Shown here one piece after another: positions 45,801 to 54,659 of a DNA stretch of 64,000 bases. Location of the stretch: positions 310,001 to 374,000 of the forward strand of contig CAWGNG010000019.1 in the NCBI GenBank assembly GCA_963823895.1, in the 5' to 3' direction. The notes under the pieces were generated by a model that saw only the letters and a program-made list of their open reading frames with translations, searched no databases and was not told the origin of the DNA. A program made the position numbers and the translations under genes. This DNA comes from G963675935 sp963823895. Lineage in GTDB: Bacteria > Planctomycetota > Planctomycetia > Pirellulales > Thermoguttaceae. Each line of letters starts with the position of its first letter. Within the stretch, counting starts at the first letter, position 1.

Positions 45801-48019
45801 TTGATCGCGTTCCAGCCGACGGCAAAAGAAAAGAATCACTGTTGGGCAACGCCGTCGTCGCCCGCGAGTACGCCCATTGCTACACTCCCGACAAATCCAG
45901 CGTGCGGAGCGACTTCACCGAGACGCTCTACTGGAACCCGCTGTTGATCGCCGACGCCGACGGCCGGGCGTCGCTCCACTTCGACCTCTCCGACGCCGTG
46001 ACCGCCTTCCGCCTGACCGCCGACGCCCACGGCAACGGACGGCTCGGATCGGGCCGGGCGGAAATCGTCTCCCGCATCCCCTTCAACCTCGAACCCAAGC
46101 TGCCGCTGGAAGTCAACGCCGGCGACCGCATCGACCTGCCGCTGGCGGTGGTCAACGACACCAACGCTCCACTGCCCGTGACGCTGCGGATCGACTGCGG
46201 CAAACTGGTGACGCTGGAAGGCTGGGCGCGGCGAAAGCTCACGTTGCCCGCCAACTCCCGCAGCCGCGAGCATTTCACGCTCAACGTAACCGGCCAGAAG
46301 GGCCAATGCGATTTGACGTTCCACGGCGCTTGTGGTGCAGGCGTCCCGCCTGCAAAGGCAGCCGTAACAGCAGCCGGGACGGTTGCACCACAAAATCTTC
46401 GCGACGCGGTGACCCGCCCGCTGCACGTCGTCCCGCCGGGCTTCCCCAAGGTCTCGTCATACAGCGGCCAATTGAGCGGCCCGCAGGAGCTTACCGTCAA
46501 ACTGCCGCAGCAATGGGTCCCCGGTTCGCTGGAAGTCTCGTTGAATGTTTTCCCCTCGTCGCTGGCCGACTTGCAGAAGGGGCTCGACGGCATTTTGCAG
46601 GAGCCGACCGGCTGTTTCGAGCAGGCCTCGACGTCGAACTACCCCAACGTGATGACGATGCAGTACATGCAGCAGCACGACGCCGCCGACCCGGCCGTCA
46701 TCGCGCGGACGAAAGATCTGCTCAAGTCGGGCTACGCACGCCTGACCGGCTACGAGTGCAAGCAGCACGGCTACGAATGGTTCGGCGGCGATCCCGGCCA
46801 CGAGGCCCTGACCGCCTACGGGCTGATGCAGTTCCGCGACATGGAGAAGGTCTTTGACGTCGATCCGGTCATGCTGGGGCGAACTGCCGAGTGGCTGCTG
46901 GCCCGCCGCGACGGCCACGGCGGCTTCCAACGCAATCCCCGCGCGCTCGACAGCTTCGGCCAGGCCCCCGCCGACGTGACCGACGCCTACATCACCTGGG
47001 CGCTCACGGAATCGGGCCAGTCGGGCATCGACGCCGAAGTGAAGCACACGCTGGAACTCGGAGGGAAGTCGGACGATGCGTACTTGGTCGCGCTGGCCGC
47101 CGCGGCCGCCCTGAACGCGAAACAGCCGGACGAGGGCCGTCGGCTGCTGGAAAAACTCGCCAAATCGCAAGCCGACAACGGGCACTTGGACAGCCGCCAG
47201 GGCTCGATCACCCGCAGCGGCGGGCAGTCGCTTCAGATCGAGACCACGGCACTGGCCGCGTTAGCCTGGCTGAAATCGCCGGACTTCGCCGTGCAGGCCG
47301 ACAAGGCCGTCAAGTGGATCGTCGCCCACCGGCAAGGCGGCGGCGGATTCGGATCGACCCAGGCGACGATCCTCGCCTTGAAAGCCCTGGTCGAACACGC
47401 CAAGGCCAACAGCCGAACCGCCAACGCCGGCACGCTCAGCATCGAACGCGACGGACGCATGCTCGGACAGCACAGTTTCAGCGCCGGCATCCGCGAAACG
47501 ATCGCCATCGACGGCCTGGAAGCCGCCTTGACCGCCGGCGACAACCGCCTGACGATCAATCTGACCGGCGACAACAAGATGCCCTACATGCTGAACGTCG
47601 GCTACCGCACGCTTCGGCCGGAGAGCAGCGAGGCCTGCCCGGTGCGATTGGCGACGAAGTTGGCCCGCACGAAAGTCAAGGCGGGCGAAACGGTCGCGCT
47701 CACCGCCGAATTGGCCAACGCCGGCGATGCCCAGCCGATGACCGTGGCGATTCTCGGCCTGCCCGCCGGGCTCGAACCGCGGGCCGACCAGCTTGAGGAA
47801 CTCAAGCGGACGGGCACGATGGACTATTATGAAACCCGCCCGCGCGAGGTCATTTTCTACTGGCGCGGCTTGGCCCCGAAGCGGCACATCTCGATGAAGC
47901 TCGATCTCACCGCCGCCGTCCCCGGCCGTTACACCGGTCCCGCGTCCCGGGCGTATCTCTACTACACGCCCGAAAACAAGCAGTGGTGCGACCCGCTGGC
48001 GGTTGAAATCTCCCGCTGA
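42879..48019 (+). CDS. Anti-sigma/alpha-2-macroglobulin-like fusion with thioester motif (frameshifted)
   Basis: About 1,713 residues. Residues 1-55 are a short acidic cytoplasmic domain resembling anti-sigma modules (LLELVYDLLPEAEAAELRGR). A transmembrane helix follows (WTVGLAAALLVLISVGGYVY), then MG2-type beta domains (LDRPLYQPGDTVRYRSLAL). Two further helices (FFGGLGLVLLVAMLGVMRI, VSAIGATTCCLIVGAILM) lie mid-protein. The thioester motif GCFEQ has Cys at 46613 and Gln at 46622, followed by the helical TED toroid (EALTAYGLMQFRDMEKVFDV). Bacterial A2M proteins trap proteases by thioester reaction. The frame changes at about 43985-43998 (EGAPPA joins GAKLRVLATVDG); one added G restores it. Two palindromes, at 45129 and 46331, are read in frame. 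Confidence 0.88.
45129..45176. repeat. Palindromic element P1 inside the alpha-2-macroglobulin-like gene
   Basis: GGGGACTGTTCCGATTTTCG and CGAAAATGGGACTGTCCCCC. Read in frame as GTVPIFASAKMGLSPSG. It lies in a junction between beta domains and the central helices. Confidence 0.9.
46331..46393. repeat. Palindromic element P7 inside the alpha-2-macroglobulin-like gene
   Basis: TTGTGGTGCAGGCGTCCCGC and GGGACGGTTGCACCACAA, read as CGAGVPPAKAAVTAAGTVAPQ in frame. A related right end (GCACCACAA read APQ) is at about 63614-63622. Confidence 0.75.
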
Positions 48020-48031
48020 TCGGCGATACTG

Positions 48032-48117
48032 GTAGGGTGAGTCAAGCGCAGCGCAGCCCCACCGACGAACTGCCAAAGATGTTCTGGTGGGGCTGCGCTG
48101 CGCTTGACCCACCCTAC
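48032..48117. repeat. Palindromic element, family P10 (long stem)
   Basis: Left arm begins GTAGGGTGAGTCAAGCGCAG and right arm ends CTGCGCTTGACCCACCCTAC; arms of about 30 bases with only one or two mismatches. Located between the A2M gene and cinA. Confidence 0.85.
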
Positions 48118-48125
48118 AGTTCCAT

Positions 48126-48142
48126 TGCGAAGCCGCAAGCGG
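48126..48142 (+). repeat. 17-bp palindromic motif TGCGAARCCGCAAGCGG
   Basis: Lies six bases before the cinA start codon, occupying the ribosome-binding region. Confidence 0.75.
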
Positions 48143-48148
48143 TTTGCC

Positions 48149-49368
48149 ATGAATGCCGAAGTTATCGCCATTGGCGACGAGATCACCAGCGGTCAGAATC
48201 TCGACACGAATTCCCAATGGCTCAGCCAACGGCTTGAGGAATTGGGCGTTCGCGTTCTCTACCATTCGACGGTTGGAGATGAACTGGCGGCCGGCGTCGA
48301 GGTGTTTCGCCACGCGATCGCCCGGGCCGACGTGGTGTTGGCCACCGGCGGGCTCGGGCCGACGGCCGACGATCTGACGCGGCAGGCGTTGGCGGAAGCC
48401 GCGGAGCGGCCGCTGCAACTCGACCGCGACGCGATGGAGCATATCCGCCGGCTGTTCGCCAGTCGCAATCGCCCGATGCCGGCGTCGAACGAGCAGCAGG
48501 CGATGTTTCCCGCCGGCAGCCGCGTGGTGCGAAATCCACACGGGACCGCGCCGGGTATCGACTTGGAAGTTGCCCGCGAGGGGACTGTCCCGATTTCGCG
48601 CCAGCGAAAATGGGACTGTCCCCCTCGACCGCCGCAACAAGGCCAACTCCCTGCCGCGTGATTTGCCTGCCGGGTGTGCCGGCGGAAATGATCGAGATGT
48701 GGCACGATTCGGTCGCCGCGGCGATCGCGGAGTTCGTCGGCGATAGCGGGCGGGTGATTCGCCGCCGCCTGATCCACTGTTTTGGCGCCGGCGAGAGCCA
48801 AATCGAGGCGATGCTGCCCGATTTGATCCGCCGCGGCCGCCGCCCGGCCGTCGGCATCACCGCCAGCCGGGCCACGATCACGCTCCGCATCACCGCCGAG
48901 GGCGGCAGCGAAGAGGAGTGTCTGGCGGCGATCGCGCCGGTCGAAGCCACGATTCGGCAGTCTCTCGGCACGCTGGTTTTCGGCGAAGGGGACGACGAGT
49001 TGCAGCACGTCGTCGTGCGGCTCTTGCGGCAACGCGGCAAGACGCTGGCCACGGCCGAATGCGGCACGGCCGGACTCGTCGCCGTGTGGCTGAGCGCCGC
49101 CGATGACGCCGGCGACGTATTTCGCGGCGGATGGGTCCTCGTTGAATCGTCCGAAACGGCCGAGGCGATGGCGAGACGTTGCCGAGAGCAATTCCACGCT
49201 GACTGCGGGCTGGCGATCCGATGCGAACCCCCGGGACTTTCCGTCGCGCTAGCCGGCGCTGACACCATCGGGTCAAAGCGTTTTCCCGATTTAGTCCATC
49301 CCGCGCTGACGCACATCTACCGCGCGAAGCAAGCGTTGAACTTCTTGCGGCTCGCGCTCTTGGCGTGA
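48149..49368 (+). CDS. cinA: CinA-like protein with degenerate PncC domain (frameshifted at an in-gene palindrome)
   Basis: About 406 residues. The N-terminal MoCF-type domain is clear: IAIGDEITSGQNLDTNSQWL and GGLGPTADDLTRQALAEAAE. The linker domain has LPGVPAEMIEMWHDSV and FGAGESQIEAMLPDLIRRGR. The C-terminal PncC-type amidohydrolase domain reads ATAECGTAGLVAVWLS where active members have a Ser in ESCTGG, so deamidase activity is probably lost. The element P1 (48579-48625) is inside the gene; a T-run at 48594-48596 is one base short, shifting the frame. With one more T the protein reads GTVPIFAPAKMGLSPS and continues. CinA cleaves ADP-ribose and, with an active C-domain, NMN. Confidence 0.85.
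48579..48625. repeat. Palindromic element P1 inside cinA
   Basis: GGGGACTGTCCCGATTTCGC and GCGAAAATGGGACTGTCCCC. Inserted after PGIDLEVARE; read in the same phase as the copy at 45129-45176 if one T is restored. Confidence 0.9.
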
Positions 49369-49384
49369 GGTTGCCGCGCAACAA

Positions 49385-49702
49385 TCACCAAGCGAAGATC
49401 CAAACCAGGATCACGCACAGGCACAACACGACGCCGAGGATGATCCACCACGGCGCGCGACGCGGGGGAGCGTCTTCGTCCGAGATGTATTGGCCACAAT
49501 GCGGGCAACGCGGCGAGTCCTCGTAGACTTCTTTGCCGCAGTACGGACAGGGAACGGTCGGATCGTCGTCGTCGCGGTCGCTCCAATCGTCGGAGTCGCC
49601 GTCATCGCCTCTCCAATCGGCCGAGCGGTCGCCGCCACAGCCGCAGCCGTGACAGCCGCAGCCTGCGTCCCAATCGTCGGAGTCTTCGAGGTGGCGGCGC
49701 AT
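49385..49702 (-). CDS. Small zinc-ribbon protein with C-terminal transmembrane helix
   Basis: A 105-residue protein: a very acidic Asp/Trp/Cys/Gly-rich N-terminus (SDDWDAGCGCHGCGCGGD), a zinc ribbon CPYCGKEVYEDSPRCPHCGQ with four Cys, and a C-terminal helix (PWWIILGVVLCLCVILVWIF). Similar short proteins with a zinc ribbon and membrane anchor are common in planctomycetes; no role is known. Confidence 0.7.
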   Translation of the reverse strand: MRRHLEDSDDWDAGCGCHGCGCGGDRSADWRGDDGDSDDWSDRDDDDPTVPCPYCGKEVYEDSPRCPHCGQYISDEDAPPRRAPWWIILGVVLCLCVILVWIFAW

Positions 49703-49714
49703 GACAAGTCCCTT

Positions 49715-49731
49715 TGCAAAGCCGCAAGCGG
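49715..49731 (+). repeat. 17-bp palindromic motif TGCGAARCCGCAAGCGG, one mismatch
   Basis: TGCAAAGCCGCAAGCGG, between the zinc-ribbon start codon and the quinone-reductase stop. Confidence 0.65.
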
Positions 49732-49732
49732 C

Positions 49733-50314
49733 TCATCCTTTGGGAAAACGCGCGCGGACGATGCGACGAACCTCTGCGAGCCACTCGGCACGCTGCTCGG
49801 GCGTGCTGAGGATGATCGGCTCGAAGTTGCGGCGGGTGAAATCCTCGATGCCGCACATGCCGAAGACGCACGCCTTCCAGAGGTTCTCCAGCGGGTCGCC
49901 ATAGAGCCGCAGTTCGTCGTCGCGGGGCGTGTTCGAGGTGGTGAAGACGACGGCCCGGCGGCCGGTCAGCAACGTCTCGACGCCGGCAGCGCCGAAGCGG
50001 TAGACGACGCCCTGCCGCCAAACGCGGTCGAGCCAGCCCTTGAGGATCGCCGGCGGCATCGCCCACCAGTTGGGATGCACGACGATGTAGCCGTCGGCCG
50101 CCGCCAGTTCGCGGCAATGCTGGGCCACCACCGGGTCGAGTTCGGCGTCCTTGGGGATCTCGTCGTGCGGCAGGATCGGATCGAACTTCTCGGCGTACAG
50201 ATCGTGATAGACGACCGCGTGCCCCGCCGCTTTCAGTTCCTCGACGGCCGCCGCGGCGATCGCGTGGCAGAAACTCCCCGGGTGTTGATGGCCGATGACG
50301 ACGAAAATGTTCAT
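49733..50314 (-). CDS. NAD(P)H-dependent quinone reductase-like flavoprotein
   Basis: A 193-residue flavodoxin-fold protein. The FMN/FAD phosphate loop is in VIGHQHPGSFCHAIAAAAVE; the motif YIVVHPNWWAMPPAILKGWL-DRV is characteristic of the KefF/MdaB/NQO-like family; FTTSNTPRDDELRLYGDPLE follows. It would reduce quinones by two electrons, protecting from redox stress. It appears as a single gene with a normal frame. Confidence 0.88.
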   Translation of the reverse strand: MNIFVVIGHQHPGSFCHAIAAAAVEELKAAGHAVVYHDLYAEKFDPILPHDEIPKDAELDPVVAQHCRELAAADGYIVVHPNWWAMPPAILKGWLDRVWRQGVVYRFGAAGVETLLTGRRAVVFTTSNTPRDDELRLYGDPLENLWKACVFGMCGIEDFTRRNFEPIILSTPEQRAEWLAEVRRIVRARFPKG

Positions 50315-50366
50315 GGGAGACGACTCGTGGTTGGGGGTTTGGCCACTGTGCCCACGTAGCGTGCTC

Positions 50367-50684
50367 TCATGGCACGTGAGAAGACGACGATCCGCTCTTC
50401 GGTTGGAACTCTTCTTGGTTCACCATGAAATACGCCTCAACCATCGACACATTGTAGGGTTCTAAACAATGGGACGAGGCGTCGGGAAAAAAACGAATTA
50501 ACGGCCAATACATCTTGAGGATCATTCGCGGCACCGGCTTTGTTATATCCTCGCACTTGCCGTTCTCAAAACGCGCATAATGGCCGAAAACCGGCCCCAT
50601 GCTCAGAACATACAAAGGCAAGATCGAAACGCAGACTACGAAGAACATCCTCATTCTCAGACTACCATGCGCGGGTCGTTTCAT
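50367..50684 (-). CDS. Hypothetical signal-anchored protein
   Basis: A 105-residue protein with an N-terminal helix (MFFVVCVSILPLYVLSMGPV) and a soluble part (PVPRMILKMYWPLIRFFPDA). Two Cys residues lie in the soluble part (GKCEDI, SHCLEP), which could form a disulfide outside the cell. No family recognised. ATG 50684 chosen over an upstream in-frame ATG. Confidence 0.55.
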   Translation of the reverse strand: MKRPAHGSLRMRMFFVVCVSILPLYVLSMGPVFGHYARFENGKCEDITKPVPRMILKMYWPLIRFFPDASSHCLEPYNVSMVEAYFMVNQEEFQPKSGSSSSHVP

Positions 50685-50716
50685 GTCACAACTCCACGTG
50701 TTGCGTAGTGCTTCGT

Positions 50717-50733
50717 TGCGAAACCGCAAGCGG
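50717..50733 (+). repeat. 17-bp palindromic motif TGCGAARCCGCAAGCGG
   Basis: Perfect copy upstream of the hypothetical gene at 50367-50684. Confidence 0.75.
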
Positions 50734-50780
50734 TTTGGGGAAATGTCCGCGCCGCGAGGACGCGGCGGCTAAACGGTGTG

Positions 50781-52979
50781 CTATCTCACATCCATCTCGC
50801 AACTCAATCCGCCCGAGGCGGGCAAATAGCAGCGGCGAACGTAATCGGCCACCATGCGATCGGCGCTGAACCGCCAGGCCAGCGAGCTGATCGAGTTCAT
50901 CATCCGCTTGATCCAGTGGCGCGGCAGGCCGTCGATGTCGTGGTCGTAATACAAGGGGATGACCTCTTCGTTGAGCACGCGATACAGGTCGGCGGAGTCG
51001 CGGGCGTCGGTTACGCGGTCGTCGACGTGGGTGGTGCCGTGGCCGATGGCGAAGCCGTTCGTGCCGTCGTAAGCCTCGGCCCACCAACCGTCGAGAATCG
51101 AGAGGTTCAACGCCCCGTTGAGCACCGCCTTCTGGCCGCTGGTGCCCGAGGCTTCCAGCGGGCGGCGGGGATTGTTCAGCCAGACGTCGACGCCCTGGAT
51201 GAGGTGGCGGCAGACGTTGATGTCGTAATCCTCGACGAAGGCGATGCGGCCGGCGAAGCGGGGATCGCGGCGGAGGTTGGCGATCCGCTGGATCAACTGC
51301 TTGCCCGGCTCGTCGGCCGGATGGGCCTTGCCGGCGAATATGATCTGCATCGGCCGCTCGGCGTCGTTGACCATCGCCGCCAAGCGGTCGAGATCGCTAA
51401 GGACCATCGCCGCCCGCTTGTAGGTGGCGAAACGCCGGGCGAAACCGATGGTCAGAACGTTCGGATCGAGGATGTTCCGCGCGGCCTCGACGGCGTCGTC
51501 GCTCTCGCCGCGGCGGCGGCACTGGCGGCTCACCCGTCGGCGAACGAACGCCAGCAGCAGGTTCTTCAAGGCGTAGTGCGATTCCCACAACTCGCCGGGG
51601 TCGATGTCGTGGATTCCCTGCCAGACGTCGGGCTCGCCCATCCGCCGCATCCAATTGGCCGGGAAGTAGCGGTCGAAGAGCTGCTGCATCTGCCAGGCGA
51701 GCCAGCTCTGAATGTGAACGCCGTTGGTGATGTGGCCGATGGGGATTTCCTCTTCCACCCGCCACGGCCAGAGGTGGGCCCACATCCGCCGGGTAATGTG
51801 GCCGTGCAGATTGCTGACGGCGTTGGCGCGGCGGGAGAGTTTCAACCCCAGTACGGTCATGCAGAAGGTTTCGTACTCGTTCTGCGGTTCGACGCGCCCC
51901 AGGCCCATCAACTGCTCGGCCGAGATGCCCAATTCGTCGCGGAGCGGGCCAAGGTGCTCCTCGATCAGGCCGCGGTCGAAGCGATCGTGGCCGGCCGGCA
52001 CGGGCGTGTGGGTCGTAAAGACGGTTCGCTGCGCCACCTCGCGCAGGGCGGTGTCGAAGTTCAGGCCGTCGTCCTTCATCAGCGTGCGGATGGCTTCGAG
52101 CGTGGCGAAGGCGCTGTGGCCTTCGTTGAGATGATAGACGCCCGGCATAATGCCCATCGCCCGCAGCGCCCTCATTCCGCCGACGCCGGCGACTAACTCC
52201 TGGCGAACGCGGGTGCGATTGTCGCCGCCGTAGAGCCGCGAGGTCAACTGCCGATCCTCGGGATTGTTGCTCGGCACGTCGCAATCCAATAGGTAGAGCC
52301 GGACTCGCCCGACGTGCATCAACCAGACTTTGGCCAGCAGTTTGCCGTTGCGAGTGTCAATCCGCACGGTGATCGGTTTGCCGTCCGACCCCAGCGCCGG
52401 CTCCATCGGCAGGTTCTCGACCTTCGTATCGAGATACTCTTCGTTCTGCCAGCCGTTGATATCGAGGTGCTGCTTGAAATAACCCTGATCGTAGAAAAGA
52501 CCGACGGCGATCAGCGGCACGCCCAGCCCGCTGGCGCTCTTGATGTGGTCGCCCGATAGCACCCCGAGGCCGCCGGAGTAGACCGGGACCGACTCGTGAA
52601 CGCCGAACTCGAGCGAGAAGTAGGCGACCGGCTTCGAGCCGAGCACGCCGGCGTGCGTTCGGCCCCACTGCGGCGTTTCGGCCAGATACTCCTTCAGCCG
52701 GCGATACGCCTGATTGATGCGGCTGTAGAGGACCAGTTCGGCCGCCCGCATTTCGAGCCGCTCGGGTGTGAATTCGGAGAGCAAAGCGATTGGATTGTGG
52801 TCGAGCTGGCGCCAGCGGATCGGATCGAGATCGCGGAAGAGGTTTACCACGTCGGCGTGCCAACTCCACCACAAATTGCGTGCCAAGGCGACGCACTTGT
52901 CGTACTGGGTTTCGGCCGTAAGTCCGAACGCGGCAGGCGGTTTCGACGGACGAGCGAAGGGGGTGTCAACCAGACTCAT
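50781..52979 (-). CDS. glgP: Alpha-glucan (glycogen/maltodextrin) phosphorylase
   Basis: A 732-residue enzyme of the shorter bacterial alpha-glucan phosphorylase type. The N-terminal DUF3417 part begins YDKCVALARNLWWSWHADVV; YFSLEFGVHESVPVYSGGLG and VLSGDHIKSASGLGVPLIAV are typical; the glucan-binding HLNEGHSAFATLEAIRTLMK and the THTPVPAGHDRFD follow; and the pyridoxal-phosphate lysine is in EASGTSGQKAVLNGALNLS. It releases glucose-1-phosphate from storage glucans. ATG 52979 has GGAAGG upstream. No frameshift. Confidence 0.93.
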   Translation of the reverse strand: MSLVDTPFARPSKPPAAFGLTAETQYDKCVALARNLWWSWHADVVNLFRDLDPIRWRQLDHNPIALLSEFTPERLEMRAAELVLYSRINQAYRRLKEYLAETPQWGRTHAGVLGSKPVAYFSLEFGVHESVPVYSGGLGVLSGDHIKSASGLGVPLIAVGLFYDQGYFKQHLDINGWQNEEYLDTKVENLPMEPALGSDGKPITVRIDTRNGKLLAKVWLMHVGRVRLYLLDCDVPSNNPEDRQLTSRLYGGDNRTRVRQELVAGVGGMRALRAMGIMPGVYHLNEGHSAFATLEAIRTLMKDDGLNFDTALREVAQRTVFTTHTPVPAGHDRFDRGLIEEHLGPLRDELGISAEQLMGLGRVEPQNEYETFCMTVLGLKLSRRANAVSNLHGHITRRMWAHLWPWRVEEEIPIGHITNGVHIQSWLAWQMQQLFDRYFPANWMRRMGEPDVWQGIHDIDPGELWESHYALKNLLLAFVRRRVSRQCRRRGESDDAVEAARNILDPNVLTIGFARRFATYKRAAMVLSDLDRLAAMVNDAERPMQIIFAGKAHPADEPGKQLIQRIANLRRDPRFAGRIAFVEDYDINVCRHLIQGVDVWLNNPRRPLEASGTSGQKAVLNGALNLSILDGWWAEAYDGTNGFAIGHGTTHVDDRVTDARDSADLYRVLNEEVIPLYYDHDIDGLPRHWIKRMMNSISSLAWRFSADRMVADYVRRCYLPASGGLSCEMDVR

Positions 52980-53125
52980 ATCAGACCTTCCACTGCGGAA
53001 AGAGGACTTGCCTCGGACCAAAACACCGGATTATAGCGGGCCGCCGACGAAGTGGCGACCCCATTTCGCCGCCTGGGCGGCCGGTGTTCGCCGCTTGGTT
53101 ATGGGGGGTGAATCGGGTATAACGG

Positions 53126-53147
53126 GGGTGCCTTCCCGGTTCAGCCC
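53126..53147. repeat. Left copy of a 22-bp target duplication flanking the IS4-type element
   Basis: The 22 bases ending CCGGTTCAGCCC are repeated exactly at 54594-54615 in direct orientation, outside the terminal inverted repeats. Confidence 0.8.
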
Positions 53148-54593
53148 CATACGAACCAACTTAAGGGTTTTGGTCTTTCAACAAAACAGGGAAGTCCTTA
53201 AACCAGCGGGTGTTACATCCCAACAAGCTGGAAGAAGGAGCTTCCCCATGCGAATCGTAGCGGAAGTTGCGGCGGCCGTGCAAGCGGTGTTTGGAACATC
53301 CATCGACGATTTGGCGCGTGCCACCCGTTGTGTGCAACGGCAACGCAGGTTCTCCGGCGCGTCGCTGGCAAGAACCCTCGTGCTGACGGTCCTGATGCGG
53401 CCCGCCGCCAAGAACCGCGATTTTCAGGCAAGGCCGCCAAAGCGGGAGTTCACGTGACCGAGGAGGCCATTGACCATCGCTTCAGCGACGAACTGGTGTC
53501 GTTTCTCGAAGCAGTCCTTCAACAAGCCGTCTCTCAAGCATTGGCCGGACAAGCTTCGACTGCGGCTCTGCTGCAAAAGTTTTCGGACGTTCGCATCGGC
53601 GACAGCACCACCTTGACGCTGCCGGACGAATTCGCCGAGCGATTCCCAAGTTGCGGCGGCTCGGAAAACGCTGCCCTGGCGGCCATGAAAATCCAAGTCT
53701 TGTGGAGCCTGCTGAGGGGCCAACTCCTCGGATGGCAGATCACCTCCGGCCGCGCCAGCGACGCCAAGAGCGAAATCGCGGAAGCTCTGCCTCCCGCCGG
53801 CTCGTTGTCCGTATTCGACCTGGGCTATTTTTCGTTGGAACGGTTTCGTCGGGCGGGCGAAGCGGACGCCTATTGGATTTCGCGTTTGCAGCACGGCACA
53901 AAAGTTTTCGACGCGGCGGGAAAAAGCCTTGATTTGCCGGCCTTTTTGCGGGAGCACGGCGGAAACGGCTTGCTGGACATTGCGATCTTGTTGGGCGAGA
54001 AGGATCGGATTGCCTGCCGATTGATTGCGGTGCGCGTGCCGGAGGAAGTGGCCGCGCGGCGGCGTCAACGAGTCCGCGAGAATGCCCGCGACCACGGCCG
54101 AGAGCCGTCGCAAGAATACCTGGAACTTCAAGGATGGACGATCTTTGTCATGAACTGCGGCGAGGAGTTGCTGACGTGGAAGGAAGTGGTGGTATTGTAT
54201 CGTGCCCGCTGGCAAATCGAACTGTTGTTCAAGCTGTGGAAGTCGCACAATCACGTGGCGGAGTTGGAAGCGGGCGCCTCGCCGCAACGTCAACTGGCAG
54301 TGCTGTATGCAAAACTGATTGGAGTGGTCGTACAACATTGGATTCTCTTGAGCGCGGCGTGGCATGATGTTCGGCGTAGCTTGCGCAAGGCCGCCGCCAT
54401 CGTCCGCGATTGGATCGTTCTCTTGCTCGCCGTCTTGGACGATGACGAACGTCTGCGTGATCTTCTCGGTCAATTGGCAGCCGCCGTTGCCAAAACCGCC
54501 CGCATCACTCGCCGCAGAAAACGCCCCAGTTTGTTCCAACTCCTTGAAAATCCTGAACTTCTGGACTACACGGCCGCTTAAGTTGGTTCGTAT
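53148..54593. mobile_element. IS4-type insertion sequence (about 1.45 kb)
   Basis: Terminal inverted repeats CATACGAACCAACTTAAG (53148-53165) and CTTAAGTTGGTTCGTATG (54577-54594; the last base is shared with the duplication). The interior is one transposase gene. It lies between glgP and the beta-helix gene, separating the latter from a plausible promoter (TATAAC at about 53118-53123). Confidence 0.88.
53248..54581 (+). CDS. IS4-family DDE transposase (frameshifted)
   Basis: About 445 residues. Catalytic residues: Asp in RIGDSTTLTLPDEF, Asp in SVFDLGYFSLERF, and Glu within YRARWQIELLFKLWK, which fits the IS4-family Y-(2)-R-(3)-E-(6)-K signature. ATG 53248 has GAAGGAG eight bases upstream and begins MRIVAEVAAAVQAVFG. 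The frame changes in a two-A run at about 53427-53433 (NRDFQA joins KAAKAGVHVTEEA); one added A restores it. If this is real and not a sequencing error, the element is inactive. Confidence 0.9.
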
Positions 54594-54615
54594 GGGTGCC
54601 TTCCCGGTTCAGCCC
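54594..54615. repeat. Right copy of the 22-bp target duplication
   Basis: Exact direct repeat of 53126-53147; ends CCGGTTCAGCCC. Confidence 0.8.
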
Positions 54616-54659
54616 ACCCCATAGCCGCCGTTCTTGGCGATTCTTTCAGGAGAACAATC

